From the NCBI RefSeq assembly GCF_031323975.1, contig NZ_JAVIWS010000001.1, forward strand, positions 2,418,001 to 2,482,000: DNA of 64,000 nt. The letters run 5' to 3'. The DNA comes from Escherichia ruysiae (GTDB lineage: Bacteria > Pseudomonadota > Gammaproteobacteria > Enterobacterales > Enterobacteriaceae). Below, piece after piece: positions 56,168 to 64,000 of this stretch. The position numbers were made by a program, and so were the translations under genes. Under the pieces are notes generated by a model. It was not told the origin of the DNA, made no database searches, and saw only the letters and a program-made list of their open reading frames with translations. The first letter of the stretch is position 1. Each line of letters begins with the position of its first letter.

Positions 56168-56776
56168 TCAAGCCTTTGGTGGTTCGGTGCGGGCAAAACT
56201 TTCGCGGCTAAACAAGTTTTCGACCAGTTTGACTAAGTGTGGGCGGTCAACACACCAGCCCGGCGCAACGCGGCGGAAATTGAGATATCCGACGGCACAG
56301 GCAATGGCAATAGTCGCCAGATTGACCGTATCGGTTTTGAGCGTGCCATCGACCAGATATCCTTCCAGCACATCCAGACTGCGGTTGATTTTCTCCCGCT
56401 GGCGTAACAATTCATCTTCAGACTGCTGCGCCGCCGGACGCGCCTGTTCGCGCACCGATACCAGCCCGGCATCCATAATGCCATCTGCCAGCGCCTCAAT
56501 TTTACGCACTCGCAACGACTCCAGCGGATCGCGCGGCAACATCGCCGGAGCGACATTCATTAATTCAATATATTCGGCAATGATCGGCGAATCAAACCAA
56601 CATTCGCCCTCTTCGGTCACCAGCACCGGCACTTTCCCTAACGGGTTAAATTGCGCCACGCCGTTGTCCGCGTTATAGGGCAGTTCATTAATAAATTCGA
56701 AAGTTATGCCCTTTTCTAACAACAGAATAGAAAGTTTGCGTACAAACGGGCTGGTGTAGCTACCGATAAGTTTCAT
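56168..56776 (-). CDS. yibF: Glutathione S-transferase-like protein YibF
   Basis: YibF is a 202-residue GST-fold protein. The N-terminal thioredoxin-like domain starts [21 protein letters not shown], with Ser/Thr at the glutathione-contacting position, and [10 protein letters not shown] holds the cis-proline. The helical C-terminal domain follows residue 80. Its substrate is unknown. It precedes selAB on the same strand. The yibH stop is only 70 bp upstream, where K-12 carries the rhsA block. Confidence 0.94.
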   Translation of the reverse strand: MKLIGSYTSPFVRKLSILLLEKGITFEFINELPYNADNGVAQFNPLGKVPVLVTEEGECWFDSPIIAEYIELMNVAPAMLPRDPLESLRVRKIEALADGIMDAGLVSVREQARPAAQQSEDELLRQREKINRSLDVLEGYLVDGTLKTDTVNLATIAIACAVGYLNFRRVAPGWCVDRPHLVKLVENLFSRESFARTEPPKA

Positions 56777-56846
56777 GCCATGTCCTTTGTGCGAGGAAAA
56801 ATATCAGTATGGCTCAGGCTCGCGCAAAACACAGGTGACATAAGTC

Positions 56847-57983
56847 TCAATGATCCAAATAAAGATAATGCATCCAACTGGTCATTCTCAGCAGCACCTT
56901 CCGCATCACCGAAACATGGCTGAAATGGTCGGAATAAACTGCTACCTGGGCGTAGATGCCGTCGGGTAAGGCATCGATATCAGCGTTAGGGTCGAGTTCA
57001 ATGGTTCCCAGCACACCATCCGTTCCGGGCACGACCGTTAACGATTGCAGCACCCCCTGCGCCTGATACGAACCGCCAGGCACCACCGGCAAAATACTGG
57101 TCAGTTTGCCGTGGAATACCTGCCCAGGCAGCGCGTTAAACACCACTTCCGCATCATCGCCTGGTTTCAGACGTAACAGTGAATTTTGCCGGAACTGGGC
57201 GACGATTTGCCGTTTTTGCTCAGGGATGAAGACCATTACCGGACGCAGCGGTAAAGCTGCCGCGTAAGTGCCTGGGCGGATCAGTACCTGAGTAACGTAG
57301 CCGTTGCTTGGTGCGCGAATAATGGTTTGCTCAAGGTTATATTTTGCTTCAGTAAGTTGCGCTCTTAAGCTGACAATCTGTGATTGCTCACCGTTGACCA
57401 TGCTGTCGAGCTGGCTCTGGATCTGCGCCTGCTCCGCCACCGAACCTTTCACCAGCGCATCCTGCGCGAGGAAATTCTGCCGCGCGTCGTCGATGTCACG
57501 TTCTGAGAACGGATTGACCGTCGCCTGGCTGCCTTTCAGATAACGTTGATAATTTTTAAACAGTCGGTCGCGCTCCGCTGAAACCTGAGTGGTGTTGGCC
57601 TGCGCTTCAGTGAGCTGCGCGCGCAGCGTTTTGATATTATGCGTCGCCGTCATCAAATCAGCCTGGAGTCTGTCTACTCGCGCCTGATAACGTACCGGGT
57701 CGAGCTTAAAAAGCACTTCGCCCTTTTGAATAAGCTGATTATTTTTGTCGGTGACTTCAGTCACGATCCCCGTCACCTGTGGCGTGATGGGGATAGCTAT
57801 CACTGCCTTTTGCGCGGTAAAAGTGTAAGGATGGTTGTAGTTCATCAATAAAATCAAACCACTCACCAGAAATACGCCACCCAGCGCCGCCGTCGCCAGC
57901 GTCCACTGATTCACCGGAATGCGGAAGATTTTAAATACTGCCCATGCCAGCGCCACGTAAGTTAAAACAATTAACAGATCCAT
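56847..57983 (-). CDS. yibH: HlyD/EmrA-type membrane fusion protein YibH
   Basis: YibH is a 378-residue periplasmic adaptor-like protein. The N-terminus is hydrophobic (two segments, about residues 4-20 and 28-47). It then has the split lipoyl halves ([15 protein letters not shown] and [16 protein letters not shown]) and a long helical hairpin between them. Such proteins join inner-membrane transporters to outer-membrane channels, but no transporter is adjacent apart from small YibI. yibI ends two bases upstream, so yibIH is an operon. Confidence 0.93.
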   Translation of the reverse strand: MDLLIVLTYVALAWAVFKIFRIPVNQWTLATAALGGVFLVSGLILLMNYNHPYTFTAQKAVIAIPITPQVTGIVTEVTDKNNQLIQKGEVLFKLDPVRYQARVDRLQADLMTATHNIKTLRAQLTEAQANTTQVSAERDRLFKNYQRYLKGSQATVNPFSERDIDDARQNFLAQDALVKGSVAEQAQIQSQLDSMVNGEQSQIVSLRAQLTEAKYNLEQTIIRAPSNGYVTQVLIRPGTYAAALPLRPVMVFIPEQKRQIVAQFRQNSLLRLKPGDDAEVVFNALPGQVFHGKLTSILPVVPGGSYQAQGVLQSLTVVPGTDGVLGTIELDPNADIDALPDGIYAQVAVYSDHFSHVSVMRKVLLRMTSWMHYLYLDH

Positions 57984-57985
57984 AA

Positions 57986-58348
57986 TCAGATCTCCGGGAA
58001 CGTGGAATAGTCACTCTTTTTTTCAGCTGCAAGTTGGTGCTCCAGCCGGGAAATACGGTCAGAAAGCGCGGCGATTTCCGGGTCAGTCGCTTTCTCCTGC
58101 GACGCAACATGTGACTGCATTCCCCAGCCGCGCTCTGGCTGGTAAAGCGTTGCCCAGATCCACAGAAACGGCCAGATTACATGCAGGGTAAACAGACTTA
58201 CCCAACCCGCCGTATGAATAGCGTCGGCGTGGGGATGGTTGCGCTTTTTGGCAATAAGATAGGGGATGTCATGTATCGCGATGATTCCATAAAAAATCAC
58301 CAGAAAGACGAAGATCAGCACTCCCAACGCGAAGTAGTTTAGAAACAT
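57986..58348 (-). CDS. yibI: DUF3302 inner-membrane protein YibI
   Basis: YibI has 120 residues with two transmembrane segments (about residues 5-24 and 48-67). A cytosolic helical tail follows ([20 protein letters not shown]), probably a short coiled coil. Function is unknown; the pairing with YibH resembles YiaV/YiaW, another DUF3302 and HlyD-type pair in E. coli. It is divergent from mtlA. Confidence 0.92.
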   Translation of the reverse strand: MFLNYFALGVLIFVFLVIFYGIIAIHDIPYLIAKKRNHPHADAIHTAGWVSLFTLHVIWPFLWIWATLYQPERGWGMQSHVASQEKATDPEIAALSDRISRLEHQLAAEKKSDYSTFPEI

Positions 58349-58564
58349 ATCTGCCTCGGATTCACGCTTATCAGTGTTGTTTTTTGGCTGGCAGCCGGAA
58401 GGGAGTCAGGCTGATACTTTGACATTAATCTGCGTTTGCCAATCTCGCCATCACACCGAAGGATAATTTTAAAAGGCGATGAGTTGCTCAGTTACAAAAC
58501 TGTCTTAAGGCAAAGTCAGAACATGTTGCAGATCACATCAGGTGAATTACCGAAGAAAATATCT

Positions 58565-58741
58565 TGTGATTCAGATCACAAAGACTCAACAAACCATCAA
58601 AATAAAATTGTGACATTACTCACATTTGAATGCCATTTTTAGCGAAAATCGCCGTCTTGTTGTTTTTTTACACAGTCATTTTGTGATGAACGTCACGTCA
58701 ATTACCTCTCTACCCCCTATATTTATGTGACTGATATCACA
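58565..58741. promoter_or_regulatory. Cluster of CRP sites upstream of mtlA
   Basis: Four strong CRP-like sites: TGTGA-TTCAGA-TCACA (58565-58580), TGTGA-CATTAC-TCACA (58609-58624), TGTGA-TGAACG-TCACG (58682-58697) and TGTGA-CTGATA-TCACA (58726-58741). The mtlA promoter is known for multiple CRP sites and for MtlR repression. The remaining parts of the 536-bp yibI-mtlA spacer contain no visible gene. Confidence 0.88.
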
Positions 58742-58884
58742 CAAAAGGCCGCCGACTGGACAGTTAACCGATTCAGTGCCAGATTTCGCAATATCTACAA
58801 GGTCCGGCTACCTCTGCCGCCACATTAACAAAAAACCTCGGGCTTCCAGCCTGCGCGACAGCAAACATAAGAAGGGGTGTTTTT

Positions 58885-60798
58885 ATGTCATCCGATATTA
58901 AGATCAAAGTGCAAAGCTTTGGTCGTTTCCTCAGCAACATGGTGATGCCAAATATCGGCGCGTTTATCGCGTGGGGTATCATCACCGCGTTATTTATTCC
59001 AACAGGGTGGTTACCGAACGAAACGCTGGCGAAGCTGGTCGGGCCGATGATCACTTATCTCCTGCCGCTGCTGATCGGTTATACCGGTGGTAAGCTGGTA
59101 GGCGGCGAACGTGGCGGCGTAGTCGGTGCCATCACCACCATGGGCGTTATCGTCGGCGCAGACATGCCGATGTTCCTCGGTTCTATGATTGCAGGTCCGC
59201 TGGGCGGCTGGTGCATTAAGCACTTCGACCGCTGGGTAGACGGTAAAATCAAATCCGGTTTTGAGATGCTGGTGAATAACTTCTCCGCTGGCATCATCGG
59301 GATGATCCTCGCCATTCTGGCCTTCCTCGGCATTGGCCCGATTGTTGAAGCCCTGTCTAAAATGCTGGCTGCGGGCGTTAACTTCATGGTTGTCCATGAC
59401 ATGCTGCCGCTGGCGTCTATCTTTGTTGAACCGGCGAAAATCCTGTTCCTCAACAACGCCATTAACCACGGTATCTTCTCGCCGCTGGGTATTCAGCAGT
59501 CCCATGAACTGGGTAAATCCATCTTCTTCCTGATTGAAGCGAACCCGGGTCCGGGTATGGGCGTGCTGCTGGCGTACATGTTCTTTGGTCGTGGTAGTGC
59601 GAAACAGTCTGCGGGCGGTGCGGCAATCATCCACTTCCTGGGTGGTATCCACGAAATCTACTTCCCGTATGTACTGATGAATCCGCGTCTGATTCTGGCC
59701 GTTATCCTCGGCGGTATGACTGGCGTGTTCACGCTGACTATCCTGGGCGGTGGTCTGGTTTCTCCGGCATCTCCGGGTTCTATCCTCGCGGTACTGGCGA
59801 TGACGCCAAAAGGTGCTTACTTCGCTAACATCGCGGGTGTGTGTGCGGCGATGGCGGTCTCCTTCGTTGTCTCTGCTATTTTGCTGAAAACCAGCAAAGT
59901 GAAAGAAGAAGACGATATTGAAGCAGCAACTCGTCGTATGCAGGACATGAAAGCTGAGTCTAAAGGTGCGTCTCCGCTGTCTGCGGGCGATGTGACTAAC
60001 GACCTGAGCCACGTGCGTAAAATCATCGTTGCCTGTGACGCCGGTATGGGTTCCAGTGCGATGGGCGCAGGCGTGCTGCGTAAGAAAATTCAGGATGCAG
60101 GTCTGTCGCAGATTTCGGTCACTAACAGCGCGATCAACAACCTGCCGCCGGATGTAGATCTGGTCATCACTCACCGTGACCTGACTGAACGCGCTATGCG
60201 CCAGGTGCCGCAGGCACAGCATATTTCGCTGACTAACTTCCTCGACAGCGGCCTGTACACCAGCCTGACCGAACGTCTGGTTGCTGCCCAGCGTCATACT
60301 GAAAACGAAGTGAAAGTGAAAGACAGCCTGAAAGACAGCTTTGACGATTCTAACGCCAACCTGTTTAAGCTCGGTGCGGAGAACATCTTCCTCGGTCGCA
60401 AAGCAGCCACCAAAGAAGAAGCGATTCGCTTTGCCGGCGAACAACTGGTGAAAGGCGGCTATGTTGAGCCGGAATACGTACAGGCGATGCTGGATCGTGA
60501 AAAACTGACCCCGACTTATCTGGGTGAGTCTATCGCAGTGCCGCACGGTACGGTTGAAGCGAAAGATCGCGTACTGAAAACGGGTGTCGTGTTCTGTCAG
60601 TATCCGGAAGGTGTGCGCTTCGGTGAAGAAGAAGATGACATTGCCCGCCTGGTGATTGGTATTGCTGCCCGTAATAACGAGCACATTCAGGTTATCACCA
60701 GCCTGACCAACGCGCTGGATGATGAGTCCGTCATCGAGCGTCTGGCACACACCACCAGCGTGGATGAAGTGCTGGAACTGCTGGCAGGTCGTAAGTAA
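58885..60798 (+). CDS. mtlA: Mannitol-specific PTS enzyme IICBA
   Basis: MtlA is a 637-residue inner-membrane protein that imports and phosphorylates mannitol. The IIC domain (about residues 1-345) has [11 protein letters not shown] and [10 protein letters not shown]. The IIB domain follows (about 375-470), with phospho-cysteine Cys384 ([13 protein letters not shown]). The IIA domain is C-terminal (about 495-637), with His554 ([10 protein letters not shown]). The start is ATG 58885 after AAGAAGGGG. It is the first gene of mtlADR. A 579-codon open frame on the opposite strand is a shadow. Confidence 0.98.
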   Translation: MSSDIKIKVQSFGRFLSNMVMPNIGAFIAWGIITALFIPTGWLPNETLAKLVGPMITYLLPLLIGYTGGKLVGGERGGVVGAITTMGVIVGADMPMFLGSMIAGPLGGWCIKHFDRWVDGKIKSGFEMLVNNFSAGIIGMILAILAFLGIGPIVEALSKMLAAGVNFMVVHDMLPLASIFVEPAKILFLNNAINHGIFSPLGIQQSHELGKSIFFLIEANPGPGMGVLLAYMFFGRGSAKQSAGGAAIIHFLGGIHEIYFPYVLMNPRLILAVILGGMTGVFTLTILGGGLVSPASPGSILAVLAMTPKGAYFANIAGVCAAMAVSFVVSAILLKTSKVKEEDDIEAATRRMQDMKAESKGASPLSAGDVTNDLSHVRKIIVACDAGMGSSAMGAGVLRKKIQDAGLSQISVTNSAINNLPPDVDLVITHRDLTERAMRQVPQAQHISLTNFLDSGLYTSLTERLVAAQRHTENEVKVKDSLKDSFDDSNANLFKLGAENIFLGRKAATKEEAIRFAGEQLVKGGYVEPEYVQAMLDREKLTPTYLGESIAVPHGTVEAKDRVLKTGVVFCQYPEGVRFGEEEDDIARLVIGIAARNNEHIQVITSLTNALDDESVIERLAHTTSVDEVLELLAGRK

Positions 60799-60805
60799 TC
60801 CAGGC

Positions 60806-60981
<176 letters not shown>

Positions 60982-61027
60982 CTCACCCCAGCCCTCTTGG
61001 GTAAAAACATTGATGAAGGTTAATACT

Positions 61028-62176
61028 ATGAAAGCATTACATTTTGGCGCAGGTAATATCGGTCGTGGCTTTATCGGTAAACTGCTGGCAGACGCGGGTA
61101 TCCAACTGACGTTTGCCGATGTCAATCAGGTGGTACTTGATGCCCTGAATGCCCGTCATAGCTATCAGGTTCACGTTGTCGGCGAAACCGAGCAGGTGGA
61201 TACCGTTTCCGGCGTAAATGCCGTCAGCAGCATTGGCGACGATGTGGTGGATTTAATCGCCCAGGTTGATTTAGTCACCACCGCAGTTGGCCCGGTCGTG
61301 CTGGAACGCATTGCTCCGGCAATCGCCAAAGGGCTGGTAAAACGTAAAGAGCAAGGTAATGACTCCCCGCTGAACATTATCGCCTGTGAAAACATGGTAC
61401 GCGGCACAACGCAACTGAAAGGCCATGTGATGAACGCCCTGCCGGAAGACGCCAAAGCGTGGGTAGAAGAACACGTTGGCTTTGTTGATTCCGCCGTTGA
61501 CCGTATCGTACCGCCTTCAGCGTCTGCAACGAACGATCCGCTGGAAGTCACTGTAGAAACCTTCAGCGAATGGATTGTCGATAAAACTCAGTTCAAAGGC
61601 ACGCTGCCAAACATTCCTGGTATGGAGTTAACCGACAACCTGATGGCGTTTGTCGAACGTAAGCTCTTCACCCTGAACACAGGCCATGCTATAACCGCGT
61701 ACCTTGGAAAACTGGCGGGTCATCAGACCATTCGTGACGCGATTCTCGACGAGAAAATCCGTGCGGTGGTAAAAGGGGCGATGGAAGAAAGCGGCGCGGT
61801 ACTGATTAAGCGTTACGGCTTTGACGCGGACAAGCACGCGGCGTACATCCAGAAAATCCTCGGTCGTTTTGAAAACCCGTATCTGAAAGATGATGTTGAG
61901 CGCGTAGGCCGTCAGCCACTGCGTAAACTGAGTGCTGGCGACCGTCTGATCAAGCCGCTGCTGGGTACGCTGGAATATAGCTTGCCGCACAAAAATCTGA
62001 TTGAAGGTATTGCCGCTGCAATGCACTTTTGCAGTGAAGATGATCCTCAGGCACAAGAACTGGCGGCGCTGATTGCCGACAAAGGCCCGCAGGCTGCGCT
62101 GGCGCACATTTCCGGGCTTGATGCCAACAGCGAGGTTGTCACCGAGGCAGTAACCGCTTATAACGCAATGCAATAA
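61028..62176 (+). CDS. mtlD: Mannitol-1-phosphate 5-dehydrogenase
   Basis: MtlD is a 382-residue NAD-dependent polyol dehydrogenase that oxidises mannitol 1-phosphate to fructose 6-phosphate. The N-terminal Rossmann motif is [12 protein letters not shown]. The catalytic lysine is in [17 protein letters not shown] near residue 213. The frame is open from 60719 inside mtlA and through the repeat, but ATG 61028 ([10 protein letters not shown]) is the true start. Its TAA overlaps the mtlR start by one base. Confidence 0.97.
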   Translation: MKALHFGAGNIGRGFIGKLLADAGIQLTFADVNQVVLDALNARHSYQVHVVGETEQVDTVSGVNAVSSIGDDVVDLIAQVDLVTTAVGPVVLERIAPAIAKGLVKRKEQGNDSPLNIIACENMVRGTTQLKGHVMNALPEDAKAWVEEHVGFVDSAVDRIVPPSASATNDPLEVTVETFSEWIVDKTQFKGTLPNIPGMELTDNLMAFVERKLFTLNTGHAITAYLGKLAGHQTIRDAILDEKIRAVVKGAMEESGAVLIKRYGFDADKHAAYIQKILGRFENPYLKDDVERVGRQPLRKLSAGDRLIKPLLGTLEYSLPHKNLIEGIAAAMHFCSEDDPQAQELAALIADKGPQAALAHISGLDANSEVVTEAVTAYNAMQ

Positions 62177-62763
62177 TGATGAACCAGGCGCAGGACTCCC
62201 TGCGCCCGAATAACAGATTGTCAGATATGCAGGCAACAATGGAACAAACCCAGGCCTTTGAAAACCGTGTGCTTGAGCGTCTGAATGCTGGCAAAACCGT
62301 GCGAAGCTTTCTGATTACCGCCGTCGATCTCCTGACCGAGGCGGTGAATCTTTTGGTGCTTCAGGTATTCCGCAAAGACGATTACGCGGTGAAGTATGCT
62401 GTAGAACCGTTACTCGACGGCGATGGTCCGCTGGGCGACCTGTCCGTGCGCTTAAAGCTGATTTATGGGCTTGGCGTAATTAGTCGCCATGAATACGAAG
62501 ATGCGGAACTGTTGATGGCACTGCGGGAAGAGCTGAACCACGACGGCAACGAGTACGCATTTACCGATGATGAAATTCTTGGGCCATTTGGCGAACTGCA
62601 TTGCGTGGCGGCACTACCACCGCCGCCACAGTTTGAACCAATAGACTCCAGTTTGTATGCGATGCAAGTTCAGCGTTACCAACAGGCTGTGCGATCAACA
62701 ATGGTCCTTTCACTGACAGAGCTGATTTCCAAAATCAGCTTAAAAAAAGCCTTTCAAAAGTAA
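62176..62763 (+). CDS. mtlR: Mannitol operon repressor MtlR
   Basis: MtlR is a 195-residue all-helical protein that represses mtlADR in the absence of mannitol. It lacks an obvious helix-turn-helix, and how it contacts DNA is unclear. ATG 62176 gives the K-12 length (62179 would be one residue shorter) and starts in the mtlD stop codon (TAATG), so translation is coupled. A small hairpin, AGTAAGTACTTTCGCTTACTT, spans its stop and the convergent yibT stop. Confidence 0.95.
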   Translation: MMNQAQDSLRPNNRLSDMQATMEQTQAFENRVLERLNAGKTVRSFLITAVDLLTEAVNLLVLQVFRKDDYAVKYAVEPLLDGDGPLGDLSVRLKLIYGLGVISRHEYEDAELLMALREELNHDGNEYAFTDDEILGPFGELHCVAALPPPPQFEPIDSSLYAMQVQRYQQAVRSTMVLSLTELISKISLKKAFQK

Positions 62764-62773
62764 GTACTTTCGC

Positions 62774-62983
62774 TTACTTCTCCTCTACCGGATTCGGCCG
62801 ATAAAGTCGGCGATAATATTCCAGACGTTGTAGATATAACGGCACGCTTTCCTCAGGTATACCGGATGGAATCGCGTTACGGGGGGGAAGTTTATTCAGA
62901 TACTCCCGGAACGCCTGGCTTGATGCCATGAAATCTACGGCTTTATCAATAAGAAGCGGAACGTTTTCACCTAATTTGCCCAT
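62774..62983 (-). CDS. yibT: Small uncharacterised protein YibT
   Basis: YibT is a 69-residue basic, proline-containing protein with no membrane segment ([19 protein letters not shown] at the start, [19 protein letters not shown] at the end). Function is unknown; it is conserved beside mtlR in enterobacteria. The reverse strand shows GGAGATATTATT ahead of ATG 62983. It converges on mtlR with a ten-base gap. Confidence 0.88.
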   Translation of the reverse strand: MGKLGENVPLLIDKAVDFMASSQAFREYLNKLPPRNAIPSGIPEESVPLYLQRLEYYRRLYRPNPVEEK

Positions 62984-63252
62984 AATAATATCTCCGTATT
63001 ACCCCGCGCCGGGAAAGCGCGACCGCCGATTTTAGTTTAGATCCCGATAAAAATGACATTAAGGAAAACGTGCGAAATCCACAACGCTTGCCCTCACCTT
63101 CTGATTATATTGTTTATTAATCAATATATTATATGATTTTTGAACACAAGATTTGTTACCCGACAAAACTATTACAATGCCATCAGTTGTGAACAAAGCA
63201 CCTGGTCGCGCATACTAGGGGCTATAAATTTATCTTTATCAGAAGTCATCAC

Positions 63253-63615
63253 ATGAAAGAAGTCGAAAAAAACGAAATCAAACGTCTCAGCGATCGTCTG
63301 GACGCCATCCGTCACCAGCAGGCCGATCTGTCGCTGGTTGAAGCCGCAGACAAATATGCCGAACTGGAAAAAGAGAAAGCTACGCTGGAAGCTGAAATTG
63401 CCCGCCTGCGTGAAGTTCATAGCCAGAAACTCAGCAAAGAAGCACAAAAGCTGATGAAGATGCCGTTCCAGCGTGCGATTACCAAAAAAGAACAAGCCGA
63501 TATGGGTAAGCTGAAGAAGAGTGTCCGTGGGTTAGTCGTAGTGCATCCGATGACCGCACTGGGTCGTGAAATGGGTCTGCAAGAGATGACCGGGTTCTCA
63601 AAGACAGCGTTTTAA
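63253..63615 (+). CDS. yibL: Ribosome-associated protein YibL
   Basis: YibL is a 120-residue, highly charged DUF2810 protein reported to associate with ribosomes. The N-terminal two thirds is a long coiled coil (about residues 5-60, [21 protein letters not shown]), and the basic C-terminal part is [20 protein letters not shown]. The 269-bp spacer from yibT holds an AT-rich promoter region and nothing else I can name. A terminator follows. Confidence 0.93.
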
Positions 63616-64000
63616 CCCTCTTACCTGTATATCTCCCTCACATCCCGCGTTTCTAAATGCGGGATGCAACAAATATCCTCCTCTTTTTCCTCTGTTTCCT
63701 CGTAGAGTCTACTTTTTACCAATGGCACTAAATCTGAAAATGCATTCAGTAAAAGGTTTGGTTCGACGCCTAAAAATGGAAGATATCATTCATAAAATAA
63801 AACTTTTGCCGTTATTTTTTCCATCTACATTCTAAAAACTCACCCAAAACATTTATTGTGTGAATATTAAATGAAAGCTATTTTTCTGCTTTAAATGCAG
63901 TGTTTGACATCTGATAACCCTCCTCATTAAAATCCGCCTCCCTAACACAATTAAACAATTTTAAAACTTAATAAATAATTTTCATAACAAATATATTCGC
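63616..64000. other. yibL terminator and AT-rich tail
   Basis: CATCCCGC...GCGGGATG (63641-63666) is the yibL terminator hairpin. The rest, to the window end, is strongly AT-rich, with no gene or REP. Such DNA often marks the upstream region of an acquired gene. In several pathogenic E. coli a trimeric autotransporter gene lies between yibL and lldP, so a promoter for such a gene is possible. This is conjecture. Confidence 0.6.

Noticed and set aside
59011..60750. 579-codon open frame on the reverse strand opposite mtlA
   Set aside because: It mirrors the codon bias of mtlA, has a His/Arg/Gln-rich composition typical of antisense shadows, no ribosome site and no recognisable domain.

Overview
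The window is enterobacterial chromosome, almost certainly Escherichia coli or a very close relative. Nearly every protein has the length and sequence I recall for its K-12 counterpart (MetJ 105 aa, FtsN 319, HslU 443, GlpK 502, PfkA 320, SelB 614, MtlA 637). REP/BIME palindromes lie between many genes, and the met boxes, CpxR box, sigma-32 promoter and CRP sites are where E. coli has them. There are no rRNA or tRNA genes, insertion sequences, phage genes or CRISPR arrays. All comparisons with K-12 are from memory.

Left arm (1-47.6 kb). This matches the K-12 ~88-89 min region, read in reverse: metL-metB / metJ, yiiX, [pgtP / pgtCBA], rpmE / priA, cytR, ftsN, hslVU, menA, rraA / zapB, glpFK, glpX, fpr / uspD, yiiS, yiiR / yiiQ, tpiA / cdh, sbp, pfkA, fieF, cpxP(+CpxQ) / cpxRA, yiiM / [KDG aldolase] / kdgT, sodA / rhaT, rhaR, rhaS / rhaB, rhaA, rhaD, [lactaldehyde reductase], rhaM. 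Bracketed items are additions to the K-12 layout. The pgt cluster is an AT-richer phosphoglycerate sensing and uptake island. The aldolase gene shares a KdgR-like operator with kdgT. The lactaldehyde reductase completes the rhamnose pathway inside its own operon. Between rhaA and rhaD there is an array of six 70-bp units, each with two hairpins. menA carries a one-base deletion at codon 11 and is broken as read.

Junction (47.6-49.8 kb). A RafY/ScrY-like outer-membrane porin gene, a long AT-rich leader and REP copies separate rhaM from aldB. In K-12 these genes are far apart, at ~88 and ~81 min, on opposite sides of oriC and at similar distances from it. The left arm is inverted relative to the right arm, so the window appears to cross the endpoint of an inversion nearly symmetric about oriC.

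Right arm (49.8-64 kb). This is in K-12 orientation near 81 min: aldB, yiaY, selB, selA, yibF, yibH, yibI / mtlA, mtlD, mtlR / yibT / yibL. The rhsA block that K-12 has between yibF and yibH is absent. The last 0.4 kb is AT-rich and non-coding.

Much of the content concerns carbon use: glycerol (glpFK, glpX, tpiA), phosphoglycerates (pgt), rhamnose, 2-keto-3-deoxygluconate, mannitol and aldehyde/alcohol oxidoreductases. Envelope stress (cpx), division (ftsN, zapB), proteolysis (hslVU) and selenocysteine insertion (selAB) make up most of the rest. I found no wholly new system. The best leads are the oriC-symmetric junction, the menA frameshift, the 70-bp hairpin array, and the paired KdgR-like operators.
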